Shown here piece by piece: positions 6,479 to 15,143 of a DNA stretch of 64,000 nucleotides; positions within the stretch are counted from its first letter, which is position 1, and each line of letters opens with the position of its first letter. Below the pieces are notes generated by a model that was not told the origin of the DNA, ran no database searches, and was given only the letters and a program-made list of their open reading frames with translations. The position numbers and the translations under genes were made by a program. Origin of the DNA: CAVQUE01 sp046290435. GTDB taxonomy: Bacteria; Actinomycetota; Acidimicrobiia; Acidimicrobiales; UBA8592. The stretch covers positions 62,001 to 126,000 of the forward strand of contig JBKAGO010000041.1 of NCBI GenBank assembly GCA_046290435.1, read 5' to 3'.

Positions 6479-7683
6479 GCGCACCGATTCTCGATGGCGT
6501 CCGCGTCGTCGACATGACCCAGTACCTGGCCGGCCCCACCGTGACGCGTCTGCTGGCCGAGATGGGTGCCGACATCGTCAAGATCGAACAGGCGCCCCAC
6601 GGCGACCCGAGTCGGCACTACGCCGTCGTCAACGACGGGCGGTCCGGTTACTTCGTGCAGCAGAACCGCGGCAAGAAGAGCCTTTGCATCGACTTCGACC
6701 GCCCCGAGGGCCGTGCGGTCCTCGACGCGCTCATCGCCCGGGCCGATGTCCTGGTCGAGAACTATGGCCCGGGCGTGCTCGAACGCCGCGGGCTCGACTG
6801 GGCGTCGCTCGCGCCCACCCATCCACGCCTGATCATGGCGTCCATCTCGGGCTACGGGCGCCAGGGCGCCCTGAATGACCGGGTGGCGTTCGACATGATC
6901 GCCCAGGCCCAGAGCGGCATCATGGCGGTCACCGGCGACCCCGACGGACCACCGACGCCCGTCGGCACGTCGATCGCCGACGTGGGCGCCGGCGTGCATG
7001 CCACCACCGCCATCGGCTTTGCGCTGTTCCACCGCGAACGCACCGGCGAGGGTCAGCACCTCGACATCTCCATGGTCGACTCTCTGTTCCACATGCACGA
7101 GATCGGCATCCAGGGTCCGCCGCTGACGGGGATGCGCTGGACGCCGAAACGCTCGGGTCACCGGTCGGCGCTCAACTCGCCGCTCGGGGCGTTCGAGGGC
7201 CCCCAGGGTTGGATCGTCATCCAGGTGATGGAACGCCAGTGGCCCGGTTTCTGCCGGGCGATGGGCCGGCCCGATCTCGAGAACGACGAACGCTTCGCTG
7301 CGATGCGCAACCGTCAGAAGAACCGCGACGAGCTCAACGCCCTCATCGAGGACTGGACCCGCAGCTTCGCCACCGACGACGACCTCATCGCCGCCCTCGA
7401 AGCCGAGCGGGTGCCCTGCGCGAAGGTGCTGTCACCCACCGACGCCATCGGCCATCCCCACTTCGAGTCCCGCGGTGTCGTCCGGCGGGTGCACGATCCG
7501 CTCCTCGGCGAGGTGGTCATCCCGGCCAGCCCGCTGCGGTTCTCGGCCCAGCCCGAGCCCCTCGATCTCGTCGCGCCGCTCCTCGGCGAGCACAACAGCG
7601 CCGTGCTCGCAGAGCTGGGCTACGACGGTGACGCCATCAGCGCGCTGGCCGAATCCGGGGTGCTCGTCTCCGGCGACCGCTGA
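6475..7683 (+). CDS. CaiB/BaiF family (class III) CoA transferase
   Basis: A 402-residue protein of full family length. It starts LDGVRVVDMTQYLAGP, with VENYGPGVLERRGLDW and ASISGYGRQG, all typical class III CoA-transferase blocks. The catalytic Asp is Asp169 in TSIADVGAG, which forms the aspartyl-CoA thioester. It would move CoA between carboxylic acids; the substrate is not predictable. The start at 6475 has GGGGGAGAGC seven bases away, but that signal and the ATG are repeated three times upstream. The last 64 bases overlap the 3' end of the convergent GGDEF/EAL gene. Confidence 0.93.
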   Translation: MSAPILDGVRVVDMTQYLAGPTVTRLLAEMGADIVKIEQAPHGDPSRHYAVVNDGRSGYFVQQNRGKKSLCIDFDRPEGRAVLDALIARADVLVENYGPGVLERRGLDWASLAPTHPRLIMASISGYGRQGALNDRVAFDMIAQAQSGIMAVTGDPDGPPTPVGTSIADVGAGVHATTAIGFALFHRERTGEGQHLDISMVDSLFHMHEIGIQGPPLTGMRWTPKRSGHRSALNSPLGAFEGPQGWIVIQVMERQWPGFCRAMGRPDLENDERFAAMRNRQKNRDELNALIEDWTRSFATDDDLIAALEAERVPCAKVLSPTDAIGHPHFESRGVVRRVHDPLLGEVVIPASPLRFSAQPEPLDLVAPLLGEHNSAVLAELGYDGDAISALAESGVLVSGDR

Positions 7684-9884
7684 AGCTGTTCCTCGCGGAG
7701 CTGAGCCAGGATCTCGGCGGCGGGTCGCGGATGGGCGAAGGCGAACCCCTGCGCCATGGTGCAGCCGAGCTCGCCCAACAGCGCGGCGGTCGTCAGGTCC
7801 TCGACCCCCTCGGCCACCACGTCCAGTGACAGCTCCGAGGCCAGTAGGGCCGTCGAGCGCACGATCGCCTGATCGGTCCGATCCGACACCAGATCGCACA
7901 CGAAGGACCGGTCGATCTTCACCTGTGTGAAGGGCACGTCGCGCAGACGGATCAGCGACGAGAACCCCGTGCCGTAGTCGTCGAGGGCCAACCCGACCTC
8001 GAAGTGGCGCAACGCGCTCAACTTCGTCCGGAGCTCGTGGATGTCGTCGTAGAGGTCCCGCTCGGAGATCTCGACCGTCAGGTACTCCAGTGGATGACCC
8101 GCCGAGTGGAGGGCCTCCAGGGTGGGCACGAGCCGATCGGATCGCAGGCCCGTGGCCGTCATGTTGACCGCCACCTCGACCGGGGTGCCCTGGGCCACCG
8201 CCGCCGCTGCGAACTGGGTCGCCTTCGAGAAGGCGTGCCAGTCGAGGCGCGCCGACAGGCCGCCGCGTTCGATCGCGGGCAGGAACGACGACGGCAACAG
8301 GATCCCGTGTTCGGGATGTTCCCAGCGCGCCAGCCCCTCCACCGACACGATCCGGCCGGTGGCCAGCTCGACGATCGGCTGGAACCACAGCTGGACTTCC
8401 TGCTCGAGCGTGCGGGTCAGGTGCGCCACGGTCGTGAGCTGTGCTGAGGACAGCGATGCCGGCCGTTGGGTGAAGACCACGATGTCGGAGCGGGTCCTCT
8501 TGGCCTCGTACATGGCGATGTCGGCGTCGCGCAGCAGGTCGCGTGAGGTGGCGCCGGCCCATCCCACGGCGATACCCACCGACGCGCTCAGGCGGATGTC
8601 GACCCGCTCGATCGTCCGGGATGCGCCGACCACCGCCAACACGGTGCGGGCCGCCCGTTCGGCGGCGGCGCGGGGATCGTCCGCTTCGACGAGAAGACCG
8701 AACTCGTCGCCGCCGAGACGGCACACCTTGAGCTCGTCGTTCTCGAGGGCTCCCAGGTCGGCGCCGATGCGTCGTAGGAGCTCATCGCCCGCCGGATGCC
8801 CCAGGGTGTCGTTGATCCACTTGAAGTCGTCGAAGTCGACGATGGCGACGGCGTGACGTGTCGGCTCCGACCGCAGGCCGGCGCGCAGCGCACCGAGGAG
8901 CACATCACGAGTGCGCAAGCCGGTGAGCGGGTCGTGCTCGGCGCGATGACGGAGCTCTTGTTTGGATCGTTCGAGCGCGGTGACGTCGATCGCGACGCCC
9001 GCCAGGACGCGCCGGCCGTGCATGTCGGCCCGCCGGGCGAAGACCCGGAGCCAACGGATCTCTCCGTCGGGATGCAGGTAGCGGACGGTCATCGCAGCGT
9101 CGTCGTCGGAAGCGAACCTGCGGACGATCCAATGGTCGCTCTGGTGGAAGTGCCGGGTCAGCGGCTCGGCGCAGAACTCCGAGGCCGTGCGTCCGAGGAT
9201 GGGCTGTACCTGACCCCGCAGCGACAGGACGGTCCAGTCGTCCGCGTCGAGCTCGAAGAACATCGCCGACGACGACTCGATGAGCATCTCTGTGCGGCTC
9301 GCAGCCAGATCGATGCGACGTCGGTGCCACCACGCGTAGCCGCCGATGGGTCCGACGGCGAGGCCGACGGCGGCGATCGGCACGGCAGCCTCGTCCCACG
9401 AGCCGTGGCGGACGGTGATGATCGCCAGTCCGGCGAGGAAACCGTAGGCGAGGGGTGGGTACTCATACGCCGTCAGGGTCGAGGTCGCGGCGACCGCCAC
9501 CATCGTTCCGATGCAGAGCCCGACCAGCCACATCGACGGCTCCAGGGAGACGAGGACGAGGATGGCGCAGAGGTCGTGCAGGATGTGGAGTCGATCGATG
9601 TGCCCGCGCGGTCCCCGATACTCGATTGCGAGGTCGATCGGCAGATGGACGAACAACAGCAACGCTGCGACCAGGTGGCGGTTGGGGCCGACGACGTCCA
9701 ACGTGAGAGCCATGACGGCGAGCCCCACGATGGCGATCGCCCGTTGTGCTGCCAGGAAACGGGGACGTTGCATGCCGCCCGCCCATTCCGCACTGTCCTC
9801 ATGGGTTTCGAACGCACGACGAAGCGCGGCTCGTGCCACGACTGCTCCCGACATGGTGACTGCATCGGCAGGGCCTGGCGCCAC
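7620..9884 (-). CDS. Membrane GGDEF/EAL protein with PAS domain
   Basis: A 754-residue cyclic-di-GMP enzyme. About five membrane segments fill residues 45-185, a PAS-like sensor spans about 200-305, GGDEF about 310-475 (intact RLGGDEFG, residues 389-396) and EAL about 480-745. In the EAL domain the signature is EGL (516-518) but the metal-binding Glu is kept, with DDYGTG (635-640), EISE and AEGVE. Both synthesis and hydrolysis are possible. The GTG at 9884 is a guess; an in-frame ATG at 9854 is an alternative and neither has a clear ribosome-binding site. The C-terminus overlaps the convergent CoA-transferase gene by 64 bases. Confidence 0.9.
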   Translation of the reverse strand: MAPGPADAVTMSGAVVARAALRRAFETHEDSAEWAGGMQRPRFLAAQRAIAIVGLAVMALTLDVVGPNRHLVAALLLFVHLPIDLAIEYRGPRGHIDRLHILHDLCAILVLVSLEPSMWLVGLCIGTMVAVAATSTLTAYEYPPLAYGFLAGLAIITVRHGSWDEAAVPIAAVGLAVGPIGGYAWWHRRRIDLAASRTEMLIESSSAMFFELDADDWTVLSLRGQVQPILGRTASEFCAEPLTRHFHQSDHWIVRRFASDDDAAMTVRYLHPDGEIRWLRVFARRADMHGRRVLAGVAIDVTALERSKQELRHRAEHDPLTGLRTRDVLLGALRAGLRSEPTRHAVAIVDFDDFKWINDTLGHPAGDELLRRIGADLGALENDELKVCRLGGDEFGLLVEADDPRAAAERAARTVLAVVGASRTIERVDIRLSASVGIAVGWAGATSRDLLRDADIAMYEAKRTRSDIVVFTQRPASLSSAQLTTVAHLTRTLEQEVQLWFQPIVELATGRIVSVEGLARWEHPEHGILLPSSFLPAIERGGLSARLDWHAFSKATQFAAAAVAQGTPVEVAVNMTATGLRSDRLVPTLEALHSAGHPLEYLTVEISERDLYDDIHELRTKLSALRHFEVGLALDDYGTGFSSLIRLRDVPFTQVKIDRSFVCDLVSDRTDQAIVRSTALLASELSLDVVAEGVEDLTTAALLGELGCTMAQGFAFAHPRPAAEILAQLREEQLQRSPETSTPDSASALMASPS

Positions 9885-9957
9885 ATGAGGACAGAGCGTC
9901 GCGGTTTGGGTGCATGGGCCGAACGACTCGGCCGACCGCGCGGGCTCCGCAGTCTCC

Positions 9958-9963
9958 TACGGT
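9958..9963 (+). promoter_or_regulatory. Leaderless -10 element of the NUDIX gene
   Basis: TACGGT, then 8 bases (gaaacatc), then GTG at 9972. No Shine-Dalgarno motif. Confidence 0.5.
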
Positions 9964-9971
9964 GAAACATC

Positions 9972-10841
9972 GTGACCAGCAGCGACTTCGATGCCCACGC
10001 AGTGCCCATCCGTCCGGCCGCCACCGTCCTCATCTGCGACGAGCGGCCGGACCTGCACGTCCTCATGCTCAAGCGCAACGCGCGATCCATCTTCGTGGGG
10101 GACATGTGGGTCTTCCCCGGAGGCGCCGTCGACCCGGGTGATGCCACGCCGCGGGCCGATGCCGCGGTCGAGCATCTGACCGACCTCGCGGCCAGTCGGG
10201 CTCTTGGCCTGCCCTCAGGTGGCATCGCCTATTGGGTGGCGGCGCTGCGCGAGACCTTCGAGGAGGCCGGCGTGTTGCTGGCCCGACCTCGGGGCGTCGA
10301 CACCCTGATCGACCTCAGCGAGCCGGGGACCGCAGCACGGTTCGAACGCCACCGCGATGAGGTCAACGCCGGGACCGGTGACTTCATCGACATCGTGGTG
10401 GACGAGGATCTGCTCCTCGATGGTGCCGATGTCCACTACGTCGCCCACTGGATCACGCCGCTCGGCTCGCCGCGCCGCTACGACACCCGGTTCTTCGTGA
10501 CGGCCATGCCGCGTGGGCAGGTGCCCCTCCACGACGACGACGAGGCCGTGCACCACGAATGGGTCCGACCCGCTGATGCCCTGGCGGCCAACGCCGTTGG
10601 CGAGATGATCATGCTCACGCCCACGATCGCGATGCTGGCCCGCCTCGCCTGCTTCGCCGACACGACCGCCGCGGTCGCCGCAGCGGCCGCCGCGCCCGAC
10701 GACGGCAGCCTCGACGAGGTGGTCCGCATCCGACCGGGCGTCGACGGCCCGGACAGGGTGGCCGTGCCGTCGGATGCCGATTACCTCGACGCCGACGAAC
10801 ACGTCGAATCAGGCACCTTGCGCTGGCCGCTGCCGACCTGA
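9972..10841 (+). CDS. NUDIX hydrolase
   Basis: A 289-residue NUDIX protein of the longer NUDT19-like type. The box is GGAVDPGD with the downstream helix AALRETFEEAGV (the REx2EExG core), which binds the metal and catalyses pyrophosphate hydrolysis. The N-terminus HVLMLKRNARSIFVGDMWVF matches family members acting on CoA derivatives or other nucleotide diphosphates; the substrate is inferred only. Residues after about 215 are Ala/Asp-rich and probably unstructured. The GTG start fits the leaderless TACGGT box. It converges on the iron-uptake pair. Confidence 0.9.
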   Translation: MTSSDFDAHAVPIRPAATVLICDERPDLHVLMLKRNARSIFVGDMWVFPGGAVDPGDATPRADAAVEHLTDLAASRALGLPSGGIAYWVAALRETFEEAGVLLARPRGVDTLIDLSEPGTAARFERHRDEVNAGTGDFIDIVVDEDLLLDGADVHYVAHWITPLGSPRRYDTRFFVTAMPRGQVPLHDDDEAVHHEWVRPADALAANAVGEMIMLTPTIAMLARLACFADTTAAVAAAAAAPDDGSLDEVVRIRPGVDGPDRVAVPSDADYLDADEHVESGTLRWPLPT

Positions 10842-10861
10842 GCTGCTCCGGAACCGAATAC

Positions 10862-10894
10862 CTCTGGTCCTGCGCTAAGGAACGGACCGCAGAG
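10862..10894. terminator. Hairpin between convergent NUDIX and FhuF-like genes
   Basis: CTCTGGTCC pairs with GGAC-cg-CAGAG around a 13-base loop, leaving a two-base bulge. It lies in the 69-base gap between two convergent stop codons. No U-tract is visible, so it is a weak call. Confidence 0.4.
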
Positions 10895-10910
10895 CGAACG
10901 CGGCGCCGAC

Positions 10911-11741
10911 TCAGCCGGTGCGATCTCGCCAAGCGTTGCCGATGCGTTCGGTGAGGTCGTCGATGCGGGCGTCGCGGTCGAGGAGGCTGCAGGACGCGCA
11001 CAAACCGTGGTCCTCGTCGGCATAGGCCATGCAACAGGTGCGGCGCAGGGCCACGAGGAAGGGGCCGGTGTCCGGGCGTTCGGCCGGGAGCACCTCGAGG
11101 GTGCGGCCGAGTTGGTCGTCGGCGGCGAGCAGTGCCCGACCGTCGGACCACGGGTCGTCGCGGTGTGCGCACCAGAGCGCGCTGTTCACCGCCGTGAGCG
11201 CAAGGTTGCCCCACAGGTGGCGGCGACCGGTGCGCTCGGCGGCGTGGAATCCGTCGATGAGGGTGCCCATCGTGGCTCGATACGCGGTCGACTCGAGGTG
11301 GGCGAGCAGCTCGAGGTCCTCGAGGACCGTCACGCCGGGTGCTCCGGCCAACGCGTCGCCGGCGAGCACGGCAGCCTCCGGCACCGGAATGGCGAGGCGG
11401 TCGGGCACACCGCCATCGAAGCGGAGCCAGAGCGCATCGGGTCGGATGGTCGGCACCCGTCGCCAACTCATCCACGCGACCGTTGGCGGGAACGCGACGA
11501 TCGAACCGAGGCGCTTCACGAGCAGCGATGCCGCCGCCTTGCGATCGGTGATCTCATGGACGTCGGCCCAGGCGTCGACGAGCGATGCAATGCGCTCGGG
11601 ATCGGCGGCGAGGAGGTCGGTGCGTACCCACCCGTCTCCGTCGAGGCTTGTCGGGTCCTCGCTCCACCAGTCCACACCGCGCTCGCTCCATCGCTCACGG
11701 AGGTCGAGCAGCACACGAACGGCTCCGGTCGTGACACTCAT
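10911..11741 (-). CDS. FhuF-like siderophore-iron reductase, 2Fe-2S
   Basis: A 276-residue protein whose C-terminus reads RRTCCMAYADEDHGLCASC, the CC-x10-C-x2-C cluster-binding signature of FhuF. Such proteins reduce ferric siderophores in the cytoplasm to release iron. The N-terminal 230 residues are divergent and carry no other recognisable motif. The start ATG at 11741 overlaps the stop of the binding-protein gene (ATGA), so the two form one operon under the iron-box-like site at 12751-12771. Confidence 0.8.
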   Translation of the reverse strand: MSVTTGAVRVLLDLRERWSERGVDWWSEDPTSLDGDGWVRTDLLAADPERIASLVDAWADVHEITDRKAAASLLVKRLGSIVAFPPTVAWMSWRRVPTIRPDALWLRFDGGVPDRLAIPVPEAAVLAGDALAGAPGVTVLEDLELLAHLESTAYRATMGTLIDGFHAAERTGRRHLWGNLALTAVNSALWCAHRDDPWSDGRALLAADDQLGRTLEVLPAERPDTGPFLVALRRTCCMAYADEDHGLCASCSLLDRDARIDDLTERIGNAWRDRTG

Positions 11742-12751
11742 CCCAGCAACCTCACGATGTCGTCGACGATCGTCTCGAGGGCGAGCACATTGCCGGTGAA
11801 CCAGGCGGCGCCGTCGACCTCGTACACGGCGCCGGCCTGTACTGCGTCGAGTTGTCGCCACAGCGGGTTGTCGCGCAACGAAGCGATGGAGTCCTCTGCA
11901 TCGGTGCCGAGGAGCACGATGAGGTCACCGTTCAAGAGGTCCACCCGCTCGGGACTCACCTCGACGAAGGCTCGCCCTTCGGGGTCCGATGCCTGGAGCT
12001 GTGGTCGGGCGATACCGAGATCGTCGAGCACCTGCCCCGGGAACGACGTTCCTCCCGGGAGGTATCTGCAGGATGGCCCGAAGCAACGAACCACCGACAC
12101 CTCCACGGCGAGACCTTCCGGGCCGAGCTCTTCGCGCGCCTCGGCGATGGTTGCTTCGGCTTCGGTGATCCGGGCGTCGGCACGAGAGGGTACACCGGCA
12201 GCGGCTGCGACCTCGCGGAGCACATCGCGCCACGGTCTGGCAGTGGACACGTCGAGCTCCACCAGATCGGCGATCTGGGCGAGCTCATCACGTGCGGCGG
12301 ATGCCTCGACGAGCTTCTCGTTGAAGAGCAGCAGGTCGGGGCGGGCGGCGGCGAGTGCTTCGAGGTTGACCTCGGACCGTTCGGCCAACACCTCGACGTT
12401 CGCGGCACGCTCGGCGAGGTAGGAGGGGATCGCTTCACGGTCGGCATACCCGGGGATCCCGATGATCGGGAGCTCGAGCGCGAGCGCCGCGTCGAGGATC
12501 GCCTGGTCGCCCACCACGATCCGCTCGGCGGTGGGTTGCTCGTCGGGTTCCGAAACCGGTTCCGTGGTGGGGTCAGCGGAGGGCGGTGTGGTTGCAGTTG
12601 GTGCGGCCGTCGATGCGTCGTCGGCCGCGGGGGTGGGCGCAGGAGTCGGCGACGCGTCCGTCGACGCCTCGGTGGCGCCGCCTCCGCACGCCACCACGAC
12701 GAGGCCGACGAGGACGGCAAACGCCCGCAGTCTGTGGTGGGGGCCTAGCAT
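11738..12751 (-). CDS. Iron-siderophore ABC transporter substrate-binding lipoprotein
   Basis: A 337-residue lipoprotein. After a signal peptide, the lipobox VVAC puts the modified Cys near residue 22, followed by a long Thr/Pro/Ala linker and a helical-backbone binding domain (IVVGDQAILDAALALELPII, ARPDLLLFNEKLVE, VQAGAVYEVDGAAWF) as in FhuD/FepB-type proteins. It would hold ferric siderophore outside the cell. No permease or ATPase gene is adjacent; those partners must lie elsewhere. The start ATG at 12751 directly abuts an inverted repeat and has TATCCT 8 bases upstream, so a leaderless message is likely. Confidence 0.85.
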   Translation of the reverse strand: MLGPHHRLRAFAVLVGLVVVACGGGATEASTDASPTPAPTPAADDASTAAPTATTPPSADPTTEPVSEPDEQPTAERIVVGDQAILDAALALELPIIGIPGYADREAIPSYLAERAANVEVLAERSEVNLEALAAARPDLLLFNEKLVEASAARDELAQIADLVELDVSTARPWRDVLREVAAAAGVPSRADARITEAEATIAEAREELGPEGLAVEVSVVRCFGPSCRYLPGGTSFPGQVLDDLGIARPQLQASDPEGRAFVEVSPERVDLLNGDLIVLLGTDAEDSIASLRDNPLWRQLDAVQAGAVYEVDGAAWFTGNVLALETIVDDIVRLLG

Positions 12752-12771
12752 GAGGACTAAGGATATCCTCA
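12751..12771 (-). promoter_or_regulatory. Iron-box-like operator over the -10 of the iron operon
   Basis: TGAGGA, nine bases, TCCTCA, with an internal AGGATATCCT palindrome. Reading the minus strand, TGAGGATATCCTTAG shares much of the DtxR/IdeR core (TwAGGTTAGsCTwA). It contains the probable -10 TATCCT and ends on the start codon. Gene content (siderophore binding, iron reductase) supports iron control. Confidence 0.5.
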
Positions 12772-12891
12772 CACGAGCTGGTCCGCAGCCTGTGTGTCGC
12801 CGTCCGGTTGCGAGGGGGCGCCTCCGCCGCGGGCGCATGCGGGAGTACACGCAACAGCCGCACCGGCACGAGTCGGCGACCGGCGGCTGGG

Positions 12892-13392
12892 CTACGACGC
12901 CGCTGCAGCCGCCGGGACCACCAGCACGGGAATGGTCGAGACCTGCACCAGGGCGTGGCTGGTCGAACCCAGCGGCAGCGCTGCGGCGTTGCCGCGGCCG
13001 TGGCTGGCCACCACGATCAGGTCGACGCCTTCGCGCTCGGCGACGCGGGGCACCGCCAGCACCGGCGGGCCGGCCTCCAGGAGGCACTCGAAGTCGATGC
13101 CCGCCTCTACGAGCGGTGCGCACCATTGCTCGCGCAGGAGTCGCTCTATCTCGACCCGCACCGCGGATGCCGGTTCGGCCTCGTGGCCGGGCAACCGTTC
13201 GAGCAGTCCCACCGCGTGTACCAGCAGGACGCGGGCGCCGAGCTGGGCCGCGAGCGCGGTCGCATAGCGCACGCCGCGCTCGGCGCTGGGCGACCCGTCG
13301 GTGCCGACCAGCATCGTGGCGACGGTGCCGGGGTGCGGCGACGCCTCGTCGATGGTCGACTCCGATGGTGCTTTGGTGCCCGCGTCGTTCAT
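12892..13392 (-). CDS. Universal stress protein (UspA family)
   Basis: A 166-residue single Usp domain. MLVGTDGSPSAERGVRYA is the first strand and ATP-binding Asp. SHGRGNAAALPLGSTS provides the G-x2-G-x9-G-S/T nucleotide-binding motif, so it belongs to the ATP-binding branch. The N-terminal 30 residues are polar and disordered. It is monocistronic; an 88-bp hairpin element lies 75 bases upstream of the start. The stretch 12772-12891 beyond its stop holds no gene I can support. Confidence 0.88.
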   Translation of the reverse strand: MNDAGTKAPSESTIDEASPHPGTVATMLVGTDGSPSAERGVRYATALAAQLGARVLLVHAVGLLERLPGHEAEPASAVRVEIERLLREQWCAPLVEAGIDFECLLEAGPPVLAVPRVAEREGVDLIVVASHGRGNAAALPLGSTSHALVQVSTIPVLVVPAAAAAS

Positions 13393-13467
13393 GGACGCCA
13401 GCGTCGCCGTTCGGTCATGGGTGCCGCAAGTGGAGAAGGTCCCGTGCCGCGGAACGCTGGAAACGCT

Positions 13468-13555
13468 GGGGTCAAGTCGTACTTTCAACCAACTCCGTGC
13501 CGATCAGCCTGGGAGTCGGCGGGAGTCGAGTTGGTTGAAAGTACGACTTGACCCC
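13468..13555. repeat. 88-bp inverted-repeat element, copy 1
   Basis: Perfect 28-base terminal arms (13468-13495 and 13528-13555, beginning GGGGTCAAGTCGTACTTTCA) enclose a 32-base centre. The arms are identical, base for base, to those of the copy at 34403-34490, and both copies are 88 bp. The centres match at only about 18 of 32 positions, with a shared agcctg. No ORF or target duplication is seen. It lies 11 bases past the stop of the minus-strand acyltransferase. It could be a small non-autonomous mobile element, a REP-like sequence, or a strong terminator hairpin. Confidence 0.9.
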
Positions 13556-13566
13556 TGTGGTGGCAC

Positions 13567-15030
13567 TCAGGCGCCGGTGGCCTCGAAGAGGGTGCGAAGC
13601 TCGGCGAGGTGGAGGTCGGCCATGTGCTCGAGGTCGGGGACGAGCTCGCGGGCGGCGACGATGCCGATGTCGAGGGTGTCGACGTAGCTGTGCACCGTGA
13701 TGTTGAGGCCCAGGCCGTCGGTGACGATCGACACCGGGATGTAGTTCTCGAGCTTCGCCCCGGCGAAGTACAGCGGCGACCGCGGACCCGGGACATTCGA
13801 GATCGTCAGGTTCGCCGGCAGGTGGATGCGATCGGCCAGCTTCAGCCGTGACACCAGCCGCATCGCCGACGACGTCACCAACGGCGTCAGGGTCTCGGCC
13901 AGCTCGCCGATGGCGTCCTCGGGGACGACGTCGAGCTGATGCTTGGCGTCGACCATCGCGTCGTGGCAGGCCTGCAACCGTTCCAACGGGTCGGCGACGT
14001 GGGTCGGGACCTCGGCGAGGATCGCCGACACCCGGTTGGTCCAGGGGTCGGCCTCGGCGCCGGTGCGGATCGACACCGGCACCAGGGCCCGCAGGGGTTC
14101 GTCGGGCAGGGCGTCGTGGTCGAGGAGGTAAGCACGGAGCGCGCCGGCGCACATCGCCATCACCACGTCGTTGACGGTGCACCCCGCTGCATTCTTGACC
14201 GCCTTGATGTCGCCCATCGACGCCGACCGCAGAGCGAACCTGCGGTGGGCCGTGATGGTGTGGTTCCACGGCGTCGGCGGGGCCTGGGTCACCGCTGCCG
14301 GGAGCAGATGGTGCTCGTCGTCGTTGCCGTTCTGGGCGGCGCGGGCCACCGCCGTGATGGCGTCACGGGTGCGGCCCGCCAGCCCGGCGACGCTGTCGAT
14401 GCCGGCCGACTGGGCGATGTCACGCACCAGCCGCAGCTGCAGACGCGCCGCCTTCACCGGGTTCATGGCCAGGTGGACTGCCGTGCGCTTCAGCAACGCG
14501 GCATCGCTCGGCACCGGCTCGGGGTCCCAGGTGACCGGCTCGGGCATCGGGGCGTCGGCGCTGCCGTCGGTGAGCATCGTCAACAACAGCACGCCGGCCG
14601 CGCCGTCGACGGTGGCGTGGTGGGTCTTGGTCAGCACCGCCCAGCGACCGTCGGCGAGGCCCTCGATGACGTACATCTCCCACAGCGGGTGGGCCCGGTC
14701 CATGGGGCGCCCGATGATGCGGGCCACCTGCTCGCCGAGTTGATCCATGCCGCCCGGCGGCGCCAGCCCGAGGTGGCGGACGTGGAAATCGAGGTCGAAG
14801 TCCGGATCGTCGATCCAGTAGGGGTGGTCGAGCCCGAACGGCACCTCGACCAGGCGCCGCCGCATCGGTTCGAGCCGCCCGACGATCGCCGCCATGCGCT
14901 CGCGCACCAGTGGATAGGGCTCGAAGTCCGCCGATGGGCGGGCGTAGATGCCCAGGCCGTTGACGTGGCCGAACGTCGTCGGCGTCTCCATCGACAAGAA
15001 GCTGGCGTCGAGTCCGCTCAGTTGCTTCAT
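13567..15030 (-). CDS. Wax ester synthase/diacylglycerol acyltransferase (WS/DGAT)
   Basis: A 487-residue acyltransferase of normal length. The active-site motif HHxxxDG is HHATVDG at about 137-143, preceded by MDRAHPLWEMYV. NDVVMAM, ISNVPGPRSPLYFAG and GLGLNITVHSY are further family blocks. It joins fatty acyl-CoA to diacylglycerol or a fatty alcohol to make storage triacylglycerol or wax ester, at the membrane. It is divergent from a second, distinct WS/DGAT gene with a 113-base gap. A GGGGGAG ribosome-binding site precedes the ATG at 15030. Confidence 0.95.
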   Translation of the reverse strand: MKQLSGLDASFLSMETPTTFGHVNGLGIYARPSADFEPYPLVRERMAAIVGRLEPMRRRLVEVPFGLDHPYWIDDPDFDLDFHVRHLGLAPPGGMDQLGEQVARIIGRPMDRAHPLWEMYVIEGLADGRWAVLTKTHHATVDGAAGVLLLTMLTDGSADAPMPEPVTWDPEPVPSDAALLKRTAVHLAMNPVKAARLQLRLVRDIAQSAGIDSVAGLAGRTRDAITAVARAAQNGNDDEHHLLPAAVTQAPPTPWNHTITAHRRFALRSASMGDIKAVKNAAGCTVNDVVMAMCAGALRAYLLDHDALPDEPLRALVPVSIRTGAEADPWTNRVSAILAEVPTHVADPLERLQACHDAMVDAKHQLDVVPEDAIGELAETLTPLVTSSAMRLVSRLKLADRIHLPANLTISNVPGPRSPLYFAGAKLENYIPVSIVTDGLGLNITVHSYVDTLDIGIVAARELVPDLEHMADLHLAELRTLFEATGA

Positions 15031-15143
15031 GGCTCCCCCCGCTGCGGCGTCGGCTACGGCGCGTCGGGTACAACATAGAGACGACGGTTCCGGGCAGGCA
15101 GGGGCGCAAGTCCCGGGCGCATGGGGGAGAGCGGGGAGGGCCC

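Noticed and set aside
13468..13555. Hairpin element considered as part of an IS with a transposase
   Set aside because: There is no ORF between the arms (32 bases only), and no transposase gene anywhere in the window; no target duplication is visible.
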